A stretch of DNA of 64,000 nt from Haliclona indistincta (Eukaryota; Porifera; Demospongiae; Haplosclerida; Chalinidae), in assembly GCA_964017065.1 (NCBI GenBank), contig OZ024787.1, positions 5,095,538 to 5,159,537 of the forward strand. The letters run 5' to 3'. This document shows positions 12,574 through 23,667 of this stretch, in pieces. Each line of letters starts with the position of its first letter. Position 1 is the stretch's first letter. The notes beneath the pieces were generated by a model. That model made no database searches. It was not told the origin of the DNA and was given only the letters and a program-made list of their open reading frames with translations. The position numbers and the translations under genes are program-made.

Positions 12574-14476
12574 TGATCAGAACCTAATGGTGTCATCAGG
12601 TCACCCACAACAGCACTGGAGTATTGAACTACACCAACACATCAGCCACACAGCTCACACTGAGGGACCTCCCTCTCAACAAAACTGTTGAATACAGTGT
12701 CAGAGCATACACTATCATAGGACCAGGAGAAGCTGTTTTAGACATTGCATCAACTGCAGACATTTGTGAGTTCAAGATCTGTATGCAAGAATAATGTCAA
12801 TTTTTAAACTTTAGCTCAGATCAGTATGACTTGTGTAGTGTCACCAGTTGCTGTAAGCAGCTCATCAGTGAGAGTCTTTTGGTCTCCTGTGGTAGACCAT
12901 TACACTGCACACAACGGTAGAGTGGGTAGTGGTATACAATTTGACTCAGGGACCGCATCCTTCCCAGCGTGTTCCTCCTCTGGAGTGATGTCAGGACTGC
13001 AGGAAGGACAGCAGTACCAGTTCAGTGTCAATGCAACACTCCTTATTGATGGACAAACATACACTGGTACAACTGGAGAACCATTCACTGCGTATATCTC
13101 ACAGTTGTGTAGCTATACTGTAACTGTTGCCATGTTGACATTTAACATTAATTTTTTCAGGGTATACAAATAAACACTCACATATTTTGCAATTCGCAAT
13201 CTATCTTTGTCGCCAAAAAAATAGTTTAATCTTTGTATTTTATAAAGTCTCTATGTCTTCATCTCAACAGTCCTCACTGACTTGATCACCAATACCATCA
13301 GTAGCTGGAGCACTGGCTAGTGGTTTTGCTCTCACTATTGCTGCTATAATTGCTGTGATTGTGCTGGTGCTTGCAGTGAAAAGAGAATTGCATAGACTAA
13401 TGAATATTAACTAATATGTGCATATAATTTAAAATCAGGAACCAAAAGAAGAATACTTTTGCCGTACACTATATCAAAGATGGACAGCTAGTGGACAGTA
13501 CCAGTAGATAGATAGTCCTGAGCCTCGATATGCAACGTGCAGTGCTCCAGATGAATATGACTATGTTTCAGGGTATAATTTCAGGTACAAATCATGTTGT
13601 TGACTTGATACAGTTATGCAACTATTGCACAATATTTTAATTGTACAGCTAGCCAGATACTAGCTCAAATTAAAGTCACAACAAAGTTTACTTAGTTATA
13701 ATTATAGTGCAAACAAAAGACAGTTTACTGAGAAATAAAAATGAAAACATACTGTGTTGTAAACAGCTCGTGTGTATTATAGACAATGTAGACATACGCG
13801 TATCGTAAACTCACATGTTCTATTTTTGTTTACACAGTTATCTTTAGTGACTAGTAAACCATTCATTGAGTCATTTCCTGAGGACATGACTGTCACTGAG
13901 AGAAATAGAGTTGAGTTCCCAGTGAAGGTATCAGGCACTCCTGATCCTCAGCTGACATGGTATCATGAATCAACTCGTTTGGACAATGACTATGCTCAAC
14001 TGACGGCACTCTGATCATAGCAACCACAGAGATGAAGTACTCAGGCACCTATCGACTAGTAGCCAGCAACAGTGCTGGAACGACTGAGAACAAATTCACT
14101 ATGCTTACGTTAATTTCCAGTGCTTCAGAAGAACAGCTAGCTACAGCGGGTAGTGCTGTGAGTCATCCAGTCCCTATCACAGAGCTAGGACAGTATTTGT
14201 CCAGGAATCATGCTGATACTAACAAGGGCTTCACTACACTATACAGAGTGAGCCGTTACTCAGCATTAATTTCTTCCAGTCTCTTGATAGCTGTGACACA
14301 CTGTGAAAACACACTGTGACTCTAGCAGCCACTCCTGCCAATAAACTACTCAACAGTTCAACAATATCACAGTCTGTGAGTATTACACCAGTCTTGTCAA
14401 TCTTGCAAATTTTTGAGCGCAATAATTGATGTTTGATTGGTTATTCAGATGATGATAATCACATTGTACTACAGCC
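12574..14476 (+). pseudogene. Receptor B: fragmentary RPTP-type paralog
   Basis: Pieces in order: a 5'-truncated FN3 exon (12574-12765); a last FN3 exon (12815 to about 13093); a membrane exon (from 13271) with in-frame TGA before [12 protein letters not shown] and a destroyed donor; and a juxtamembrane exon (13439-13572) with a TAG. Next come the cytoplasmic Ig exon (13848-14247) with a 10-bp deletion relative to D, a phosphatase exon 12 (14280-14375) with stops, and 28 bases of exon 13 ending at 14476. The rest of the phosphatase is absent and the receptor C promoter follows. B was the long-tailed partner of A. Confidence 0.88.
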
Positions 14477-14497
14477 TTAGCTATTCATGTAGCTTTT

Positions 14498-14619
14498 GAG
14501 CTCACCCACGCATTTAAGCCCCGCCCACCCGCTATATCTCCGCATGCGCATAAGATCATCGCTCTTTCAGCTTCATTAATAGAGAACTAGTCGACAATAC
14601 CAGTACCTGATAATAAACG
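14498..14619 (+). promoter_or_regulatory. Upstream region of receptor C
   Basis: Same block as before receptor A: GAGCTCACCCACGC, GC box, CTATAT, CGCATGCGCA at 14541-14550, then GTCGACAATACCAGTACC shortly before the ATG. Near identity with the A block points to recent duplication or conversion. Confidence 0.6.
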
Positions 14620-17600
14620 ATGAAGTCTTTCTACTGTCAAGCTATTCTGATCGCTATTCTGCTCGTGTGTACTGCACGTACGTACACTGTGGCCGCCCAG
14701 GGTGGCTGCAATACACTGTCTACATCGAACGGGTTGATCGGTGGTACTAACAAGAATGATGTTATCCCTAAAGTACAAGTCCCTCTTGGAGGTACTATAT
14801 ACTAGTAATCACAGTACGTAGTACTTTATTACTTCAATTTAGAGCTGAGATCACAGGTTGGTGGTCGCTTTGTCTCACCATTTGCACTGTTCAGTGCGAC
14901 CCAAGTACAGCAGCATGGTCTGTGGTGTCAGGTTAATATGGGAAGCAGTGGTGATGTGGGCAGTAACATTGGCAACATGTTTTACTCTACTGGTGATGGC
15001 TTCACTGTAGTCCCCACTAGTGATCCCAGTAACAACGTACCATACCAGCAACTAAAGTGTACTAACCAAATTGGAGTGGTGGTACTTAATGGTACAAACA
15101 CTACCAATTTCCAGGGATATTTGAAATGCAACACTACTATTCCTAAACTGGACATTGATACCCACTACTGGGTAATGTATTCAGATCAAATGTTTGACAG
15201 CTATGGTAAGTTGTGTTCCTGAAAAATAGTACTGCTGTACACTTTGTGCATAATAGCTTTCCTAGAAGACCACCCATAAATTCACAATCATACAACTTTT
15301 ACTTGTAGAGTTTGCATAACTATATGGACCTCATCACCAATGCCTAAATTTTATTTTATATTCATACATGTAGCTGGTCCAACAGTGGACTCCAATATGA
15401 CATTCTCCATGCTCTCATCAAGAGATACTGAATCCAACATTAAGTATTCACTCTCTTTCAATGTCTCATTTGGACCACCATCAAGAATTAATTGTACTCG
15501 AAATAACATTATGTTTCTTAATGTCAGAGGGCCTCGCCAACAACTAACTCGTGAGGTGATCAGGTCACGATATATCGATAGTACACACCCAGATATGACT
15601 CATGTCACAATTAGACCAGACCCTCAATCAAGAGAAGGAGCAACATATTCTTGTCAAGTGATAGTTGAGAGTCGTGCTAATATTGATTACGGTACTTATG
15701 GCTTTGACATAAAGGGCTCAGCAGTCACTACTGTCACAGTCATCGGTGAGTGTATTATTACATGATAAGTGGATCCTGTTTCTTCTCCTCAGTTGCAAGC
15801 CCTCCCACTAGCGTTAAAGTCAGCAGGACTGGTTTCAACAGTGTTCGGGTCTCATGGTCTACTCCAGCATCAGTACCAGCTGGTTATGAGGTGTTCTACC
15901 AGGTAGATGGTGGCAGCACACTCAGTGGAGGGAACACCAGCAACACTGAGCTGACACTGACTGGACTGACATTAGGAAATCATTCATTTTTTGTAGTGGG
16001 ATATGGAGCAGAGGGAGCACCTGTGCTACCTAGTGCTCACAGTAACACAGCTTCAGTAGTGATTGGTGAGATACTGAATGCAGAATAAGTATGTTATATT
16101 TGTATAGATATTCCTCAGCTACCACCTAACCTAATGTTAACTCCTGGCTCTACCTCTATCATGGTATCATGGATGCAACCACCATACTCTCCCAGCAACT
16201 ACATTGTATCATACTACTGTCAACTATTGTGTAACCCCTCATCAACAATGACTGATGGATCAGTTACTGTTAAAAGTGCTTTAAGGTGGCGGGTTACGAA
16301 TAAATGAATATTAATGAGCAAAAATTCTTTTTGCTGTACAGGCCAACTGAGACTATCAAACGGTCTAAAACTTGCTGTGAAACATAATAACATGCGTCCC
16401 CGCATATCCAGTGAGTCTTGGCGAAATCTGCAAAGCGTGAAGTGCACGCAGTCGCAGAATCGCTGTAACAATTTTTCTCGCAAGATAACGCGACGTGTAG
16501 CTTTAGCTAGTCTTTGAAAAGCGTTTTATTTGAAGCCATCAACATCCTCGAGGGATTGACACAGCCTTTTTTCGCTATTCTTCTCGAATCGCAAGTTATC
16601 GTCGATAAACTTGGACAGTGCGTTTAGTGGCCTGCGTGTACAAATTCATAAAAAATTCTCAAGAGTGAATTTTCAAAAAACCTTGTGTCAATCCCTCGGC
16701 AACTTCCTTGTCTACAAGCAGGTACTAGTCAGCAAACACAATTCTCTGCACAGCATCAAAAATCTTGCGAGAAAAATCTGAATTCGATCTCAGCCATTGT
16801 AATTGTATGTATTGTGAGCTCCTCCCCTTGTGTCGTGAATATTATTATTAGCACGCGGGTGGAATTCCAACGTCAGCTGCGGTTTAGACTGCGTTCTACT
16901 TCCTCCTCCAACCTACGTGGTAAATTAATACATATTCATAGAGATTCTACAATAACAACAATAACTTCAGCAATCTTAGAGAAATAATGGGCAACAGGAG
17001 GAATAAACAGAATACACATGTGTGTGATGGAAAGTTCCAGAAACGTAAAAAACCATGTAGATGGGAAGCAAGTAGTGAAGATGTCACCCAGAACAGAGAA
17101 ACTGATGGCACTGAGAACAGTATAGTGAATCCTGCCGAGAGCAGTACAGAGAGTGCCACCGAGAATAGTATTGTCACTGAAAGCACAGCGGTGGATGATG
17201 CTGAGAACAGCGTAGTGGGTGCCACTGAGAGCTCAGTTGTGCGCGATGTTGAGAACACAGTACTGGATGATACCGAGAACACAGCAATGGATGATACCGA
17301 GAACACAGTAATGGATGATACCGAGAACACAGTAATGGATGATACCGAGAACACAGCAATGGATGATACCGAGAACACAGCAGAACAAGTACATGATGCA
17401 ATGGATGTCACTGAGAACAGTAGAGCGAATGAAACTGAGAGAGTAGAAATTGACGGAGCAAGAATTGTGAACATATCTCAACTTGAGCAGTACATAAATG
17501 AATTGACTTGTCATGCTGCAAAGTGTGAAAAGAGTGCAGGAAGTGTCGTGCTTGTGGGAGAAAGGAAAGATGGTCTGGCATCCATCATAAGCACTGAGTG

Positions 17601-20600
17601 TTCTGGCTGTGGTCATGTGGTAAAGCTTCAAACATCGACCAAGGTAGCAGGTCCTAGTGGATACAATCGGTGGGAAGTCAACCTTGCGTCAGTATGGGGT
17701 CAAATGTGTACAGGTGGTGGGCATGCCACACTTCAAGAGTCTCTGGCATACATAGGTGTCCCTGTCATGACCAAGAAAAGCTTCACATCAACAGAGAGAA
17801 CCATTGGCGAGTGGTGGCGGGATCGTTTGCAGCAGTCAATGATTGAAGCTGGAAGAGAAGAGAGAGAGATGGCTATTGAGAGAGGTGACTTTCACGAAGG
17901 TGTACCAGCTATCACTGTAGTGGTAGATGGAGGATGGAGCAAACGATCCCACCGCCACTCATACAATGCTAAATCAGGAGTAGGCATTATAGTTGGACTG
18001 GAAACTAAAAAGATACTTCATCTTTCTGTGCGCAACAAGTACTGCTCGAGTTGTGCCTCAGGATTGCAACCAGATCAACACCGCTGCTATAGGAACTGGT
18101 CTGAATCATCCTCAGAGATGGAGACATCAACGATTGTGGAAGGATTCAAAGAAGCTGAAAAAGTCCATGGAGTCCGTTACATGCATTTTGTTGGTGATGG
18201 TGATAGCAGTGTATACCCTACTCTCCTACTAGAGGTACCAGTATGGGGAAGGTATATAAAGAAGCTAGAGTGCGCAAATCATGCGTGTAAGTGCTATAGA
18301 TCCAGCTTAGAAAAGTTGGTTCAAGATAACCCTCAATACAAGGGCAAAGGTGGGTTGACCAGTCAAATGAGAAAGAAGCTGACTAGTGCAGCAAGATGTG
18401 CCATCAAAATGCGCAGCAAGGAAGCAGACAAGAAGAAGGCGATAAAGTTGTTGGAGCATGATTTGAAGAATGGTCCTTATCACTGCTACGGAATCCACGA
18501 CAAGTGCAGCACTGACTTCTGCACACACGCCCAACACAATCAGCTTTCAGCTACCTCTGAGAGAAGCAGCGATGATGACTTCATAGATGATTCAGAATTT
18601 GATGATGCTCAAGGTAACAAATCACATGTGTAGATACATTGTGTGGGATTGTAAGCTCTCTTCATTTTACAGATGCAGCAGCTGAGCAGGAACAGATGTG
18701 GATGGACACAGTGGATGATTCAACTGAAGAGGAGGCACATCAAGGTGGAGCAAGTCCTACTCATGTAGACCCGAAGTTGCTTCTTGATATTCAAGTGATC
18801 ATCAGTCGTCTTGTGGCTAAGGCAGGTCAACTGATTGGCAATTTTACTACAAATTTGGCGGAAAACTGGATGGGAGTGAGGTGCAAGTTTGATGGGGATA
18901 AAGTTGTCAATCGGTCCCAAAGTGGCTCATGGGAATTTCGGTGCATGGGTGCAGGTCTCAGAGCAAATCTTGGAGCTAATTGGGGACCAATAGTGTGGAA
19001 GGACACCACAAGATCTGCTCCCAATTCAGTGCTGTTAGATGTGACAAATAGGATGGCTACAACAAGAAAGAAGGACAGGAAGAGAAAGAGTGATGAAAAG
19101 TACAAGGAAAGTCGAAGAAAGAGGAAATACGAACGCAGAGAAGACACAGCAAAGGCACGTAAGTCTTACAGTATATAGGCACGATGGGGGAATGGAGCCT
19201 GAAGACGTATGTGAAGATGTTTCACCTGACCATTTGCAAGAGCTGGTGCAAACATTTTATCGAACCAATGTGGTTGTCACGAAGGATGAGGCATGTGAAA
19301 TAGAGCGGTCAACAAAGAGCCAGAGTGATTCAGCGATGTGGATGGAGGAAAGAAAGAAGCGCGTCACTGCATCAAAAGTTGGAGGAATAGCAAAGATGAG
19401 ACCTGGAACAAAAAGAGCAAAGAAAGTTGAAGACATGTTATACACAAGGTTCTCAGGCAGTGCAGCTACAAGGTATGGTGTGTTGATGGAGGAGGAGACA
19501 AGGAAGCAGTATGTAACTTACCAGCAACAGCATGGGCATCCAGGGCTACAGACAGAACAGGCAGGTCTTTGCATAAGTTGTAGTAATCCTTGGCTAGCTG
19601 CATCACCTGATGGTATTGTCCATGACCCAAACTCGCAACCTGCAACAGGTCTACTTGAGATCAAGAATCCCTATTCGGCCAGAAATGACACAATACAAGA
19701 ATTCGCCACCAAAACTTCTTCTTGCCTGAGTATAAAACAAAACACACTTTATCTCAAGCACGGACATGACTATTATTTCCAGATACAATGCCAGTTATAC
19801 TGTGCAGACAAGGCTTGGTGTGACTTTGTTGTCAGGACTAATAAAGAGATTCACATCGAACGAATTCATCAAGACAGAGAGTGGTGGACACTACAGCTAG
19901 CTAAATGCAAGAAGTTCTACTTTAGCGCTCTACTTCCTGAGCTAGCTTGCCCAAGATATAGAAAAGGTGGAATAAGAGAACCGACTAGCTAACAATCAAT
20001 GAATCACATGCCACATTTCACTCGGAACAGAATTATTATGCTATAATTTATATTCAACAGAAGACAAGTAAAGTCTTACCTATTCTGAAGATGATGGTTA
20101 GCTATGACCGAAGGGCCAGCTATATTCCGCTGATCATCATCGCCAGAGCCTAGCTCACCGAGTAGTCATTGTACGTACGTGTAGCGCGTCAGCCCTCAGA
20201 GATAAGCTCACTGTATGGTCTGGATCATCGAGGAACGGCGCTCCGCTAGAGCAGTCTGTCGACAGAACTCCATTCAGGCCGATTCAGGCGCTTTCTTGCA
20301 GAAAGGAAGGAAGTTGATGACGTAGCTGCTTGGCGCGCGCGTAAGGCGGCGCGTTACCAATTAAATTTTTATTGTATTCATCGTGGTAATAAATTAATAA
20401 GTAAACGCGTGGGCGAAAGGTAACCCGCCACCTTAACTCACATTTTTTCTTCTCTTGCTCCTGGCAGTTGTTGTACTATCAGTGTAGTAGCAGTGTATGA
20501 TGGTATTGGAATGAGTAACACAGTCTCATCTATTGCCAGCTCTTTATCACTAGGTATCAATGATAATTATGAGTTAATAAGTACTTCTTTTCAGCTCCTA

Positions 20601-22625
20601 ATAGTGCTCCTGAAAGATTGAATAACTTATCAGTGGAGAAAAAATCACTTACTGTGCAGTGGGGTATAGTACCCTGCCCTGACCAGAGAGGACCCATCAC
20701 TGGATACAGACTGCGCTACAGCAATGGCACCTCCATTTTAGCTATTGAAGGGAATGAGCAGAATGACAGACAGCACATGCTGACTGGACTGACTCCATTC
20801 ACTAGTTACTCTGTGCAAGTGGCAGCAGTCAATGCTGAAGGGATTGGACCATACAGTACAGCTCTCACTGTGGAGACACTGCAGGATAGTGAGTAAAGAT
20901 GTAATAGTAGTGTTAATATACATGCAGTTCCTGGTCCAGTGTCTGATCTGTCAGCCATTCCTGGAGTTGTCCAGCTCAATATCTCTTGGAGTGCTCCCTC
21001 AGAACCTAATGGCGTCATCACAATGTATCAGATCACCCACAACAGGACTGGAGTATTGGGCTACACCAACACATCAGCCACACAGCTCACACTGAGGGAC
21101 CTCCCTCTCAACACTACTGTTGAATACAGTGTCAGAGCATACACTATCATAGGACCAGGAGAAGCTGTTTCAGACATTGCATCAACTGCAGACATTTGTG
21201 AGTGCACATCAGCATACATAGGAGTTCACTGTTAATTTAATTATTTTTATTTAATTATTTTTAGCTCAGGTCAGTATTCGTGTAGTATCAGCAGATGCTG
21301 TGGATAGCTCATCAGTGAGAGTCACTTGGACTCCTCTCAATGAACCAGTGGTGGACCACTACACTGTACACTACACTAGAGTGGGTAGTGGTAGGATGAA
21401 GAAACAGGTTGACTCAGGGACAGCGTCCTTCCCATTGAGTGCCTCCTCTGGAGTAGTGTCAGGACTGCAGGAAGGACAGCAGTACCAGTTCAGTGTCAGT
21501 GTATCAATCTCTTTTAATGGACAAACATACACTAGTACACCTGGAGAACCAGTCACTGCTATGACAGGTACTTATTTATTAAACAAAATGTGTATTCTAA
21601 TTGCTAATTGTGACTTGGCAGTGATATGCTAAGGTGTTTGGTGGATATTGTATGGCTGTTTGAGTAAACCGTCAAATCGCAGTGTAATCACTTATTATTA
21701 TTGTTTATTTATCTTTCAGTTGTGTAAAGCTAAACATTGTCTCTTTTTGATAACATTCTATAAGAAAGCGAGAAATTAGACAAATTTGTATTAACAAAAT
21801 AATTAATATGACATCCCATGATTTTGTCATTATAGGTACATTGAATTCATCACCAATTCCATCAGTAGCTGGAGCTCTGGCTGGTGTTGCTGCTCTCATC
21901 ATGGCTGCTATAATTGTAGTTATTGTGATTATACTTGCAGTGAAAAGGTGAGTTTAGTTCAAATTACTATTAACCATTACATGCATATAATGTACATGTA
22001 TCAGGTACAAAAAGAAACATGTTTTTGCTGTGCACTATGTCAAAGATGAATCGAAAGTGGACAGCAGTACCAGTAGTCCGGAGCCTCAATATGCAACATG
22101 CAGTGCTCCAGATGAATATGACTATGTTTCAGGTTTGTAAATTTTGAATTGTCACAGTTTATGCATTCATTATTACCATTTAATGTACAATTTCTTGAAT
22201 AAGTTATTTGTACTGCTAGCCAGATGTTAGCTAAAGTTAAATTCACACGAAAAGTTTATATAGTATGAACAAAAAAGAAGTTATTAGGAAAATAATCAAG
22301 AATGAAAACATACTGTATTGTGTATTATAGGAATCAGTCAATATACAGTAGACGTATCATAAACTCGCATGTTTTATTTTTGTTTACACTGGTATCTAGT
22401 AAACCATGTATATGTGTTCTATCAGATTCTGTAAGAGACCATGCAGTGTATGACCAGCCTGAGTTTTTGACCAAGTAAGTGTTATACACACTCATGCAGT
22501 GTATGCAGCGTTCACCCTGTCCTTGTAGGGATGGTGATGATGTTGAGATGAAAGATAATGCAGCATATGGCAAAGCTCCTGCATCAAATAATGAGACTCA
22601 CTATGAAGCTATCAATAAACTGTGA
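14620..22625 (+). CDS. Receptor C: short-tailed Ig/FN3 receptor split by a transposon
   Basis: Inferred exons: 14620-14791, 14843-15205, 15374-15745, 15793-16065, 16108-16280 plus 20433-20553 (one FN3 exon split by the transposon), 20595-20888, 20928-21197, 21265-21567, 21836-21947, 22005-22132, 22426-22474, 22529-22625. Without the insertion every junction is in phase and the product would be 908 residues: signal peptide, Cys-containing domain, Ig-like domain, five FN3, membrane helix (near [18 protein letters not shown]), then a tail of about 90 residues. The tail has several tyrosines: HYVKD, PQYATC, DEYDYV, AVYDQPEF, AAYGKA, HYEAINKL. The interrupted exon is symmetric (phase 1-1), so skipping it together with the transposon would keep the frame. 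Whether that happens is unknown; otherwise the gene is dead. Confidence 0.85.
16987..19158 (+). CDS. Kolobok/Mutator-like transposase
   Basis: Two exons: 16987-18613 and 18673-19158, joined in phase 1 across a 59-bp GT-AG intron. The N-terminus is basic, then Glu/Asp/Thr-rich with an eight-residue repeat. The core has a CX2C-type pair (STECSGCGH), VVVDGGWSKRSH (candidate catalytic Asp near residue 314), RNKYCSSC, VGDGDSS (Asp near residue 404) and LECANHACKCYRSS. This set is typical of the animal transposases grouped as Mutator-like/Kolobok. The C-terminal part of exon 2 has WEFRCMGAGLR and ends in a lysine/arginine-rich stretch. Role: cut-and-paste of the TTAA element in the nucleus. The frame does not continue openly into the nuclease: a GTAAGT...CAG stretch of only 13 nt lies between them. 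Confidence 0.85.
17266..17385 (+). repeat. 24-bp coding minisatellite, five copies
   Basis: Five head-to-tail 24-bp units starting at 17266, 17290, 17314, 17338 and 17362 encode DDTENTAM or DDTENTVM. They sit in the acidic N-terminal part of the transposase. They look like replication-slippage expansion of an older, diverged TENS-type repeat that surrounds them. Confidence 0.9.
19192..19992 (+). CDS. YqaJ-type viral recombinase/exonuclease domain of the Kolobok-like element
   Basis: The frame contains RKKRVTASKVGGIAKM, GVLMEEETRKQYV, LAASPDGIV and LLEIKNPYS. This is the order and spacing of the YqaJ/lambda-exonuclease-like fold, with the Asp of SPDG and the E-x-K of LEIK as metal-binding residues. 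The family degrades DNA 5'-3' during recombination. The frame is +1 to the transposase exon. The ATG at 19192 is the first in-frame start after the transposase stop region, but the domain may instead be the C-terminus of one long protein whose intron has collapsed. It ends in TAG at 19990-19992. Confidence 0.82.
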   Translation: MEPEDVCEDVSPDHLQELVQTFYRTNVVVTKDEACEIERSTKSQSDSAMWMEERKKRVTASKVGGIAKMRPGTKRAKKVEDMLYTRFSGSAATRYGVLMEEETRKQYVTYQQQHGHPGLQTEQAGLCISCSNPWLAASPDGIVHDPNSQPATGLLEIKNPYSARNDTIQEFATKTSSCLSIKQNTLYLKHGHDYYFQIQCQLYCADKAWCDFVVRTNKEIHIERIHQDREWWTLQLAKCKKFYFSALLPELACPRYRKGGIREPTS

Positions 22626-23142
22626 ATTTTTTCAGTATAATGCATGTAGTATAGAAATTAGGTTGTGTTGCATTGTCTCAGCCATAATTTATTGGACCTA
22701 TAATTTAGTTAACATGTTGTATAACTAACCATCATGAATAATTTATGCTCATTCCTTGATATTGCTGCATCTTCTTAGTTAACACATTTGTAGTGATCTC
22801 TGATTTCAGTACTCGATGGATATACCAAGCCAAAACACAAGTGAATGCTGGGGCTACTACGGCGAGTGGTCTTGGTTTTAGTAAATGTGTCTTTGGATAA
22901 TAGTATACATCAACTCAGTCTTGAAGGAAATGTTTGTCTCAGCTCAATAAGCACCTATTTTGTAGAAGGTGATCTCTAAGCATTGGCTGGACAGGAGAAT
23001 ATAATTCAGTTGAAGTTGTCATCAGTACTAAGAGTGTAAGAGGATAATTTGAATTTTCTGTTTCTGACCAAGTACATGTAGAGATTTTTATTTCATATCA
23101 CTTGACTCTCTTCTGCCTGGTGTGTGACGTGTGTCACATCAG
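22626..23142 (+). other. Receptor C 3' flank, no intact gene
   Basis: Noncoding. It contains sequence shared with the 3' flanks of A and E, then leads into the orphan phosphatase exons. No promoter-like or repeat structure stands out. Confidence 0.5.
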
Positions 23143-23468
23143 GTGACTCAGTTCCAGATACTAAACTGGAGCTCTCAGGGCAAGTGCTCCTGCCCACAGA
23201 CCATCATCACTGTGGTAGAGGAGGTCAACAAGGTGCAGCGCAGGACTGACAACAAACCCATTGTGGTCCACTGCAGGTCAGCAGCACTAGTCATCACTAT
23301 CAACGCATGATGATCCTCTCCTCCTGGCATGCAGTGACACTGTCAGCAGGTCAGGAACATTCTGTGCCATAGTTACCAACATTGATCGCTGCAAAACGGA
23401 GAGTGTGGTGGATGTGTTCCAGGTGGTGAAGGCCCAGCGTATCCAGAAGCCAGGTCTTGTTCCCACAG
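23143..23468 (+). pseudogene. Orphan phosphatase D2 exons downstream of receptor C
   Basis: Two exons are recognisable: 23143-23276 ([18 protein letters not shown] to VVHC) and 23335-23468 ([10 protein letters not shown] to PGLVPT), with the same splice borders as exons 22 and 23 of receptor D. No D1 exons precede them and the final exon is missing. They are remnants of a phosphatase tail that receptor C no longer has. Confidence 0.88.
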
Positions 23469-23543
23469 GTACGTAGCTAGTATTGAACTACATTTCTACA
23501 TGCAGATTAGCAGTGTAGTTGTAGTAACAATAATCTGCTTTTT

Positions 23544-23667
23544 GAGCTCACCTACCCATTTAGTAGCCCCGCCCATTATCAACACACAACATCCTCCGCA
23601 TGCGCACAAGGCAGCCTTCATATATTATAGAGAACTACGATACCAGTTCCAGCCAAAATATTCAACG
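23544..23667 (+). promoter_or_regulatory. Upstream region of receptor D
   Basis: GAGCTCACC, GC box (AGCCCCGCCCA) and CGCATGCGCA at 23597-23606, followed by ATTATAGAGAACTACGATACC and the ATG. It is more diverged than the A/C pair. Confidence 0.55.

Larger units (their letters stand above)
16285..20432 (+). mobile_element. Kolobok-like DNA transposon inserted in receptor C FN3 exon
   Basis: TIRs are GGTGGCGGGTTAC (16285-16297) and its perfect inverse (20420-20432). They are flanked by TTAA on both sides (16281-16284, 20433-20436). The undisturbed paralog exon reads GCTTTAACTCAC at the same point, so the insertion site is exact. TTAA target use is known for Kolobok and piggyBac. The encoded protein has the Mutator-like or Kolobok-type pattern rather than piggyBac. 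The element is 4148 bp, nearly intact, and also encodes a YqaJ-type nuclease. The flanks 16298-16986 and 19993-20419 are noncoding. Confidence 0.92.

Noticed and set aside
16947..17631. Long minus-strand frames opposite the transposase N-terminus
   Set aside because: They mirror the 24-bp coding repeat and acidic codons of the plus strand and have no own features.
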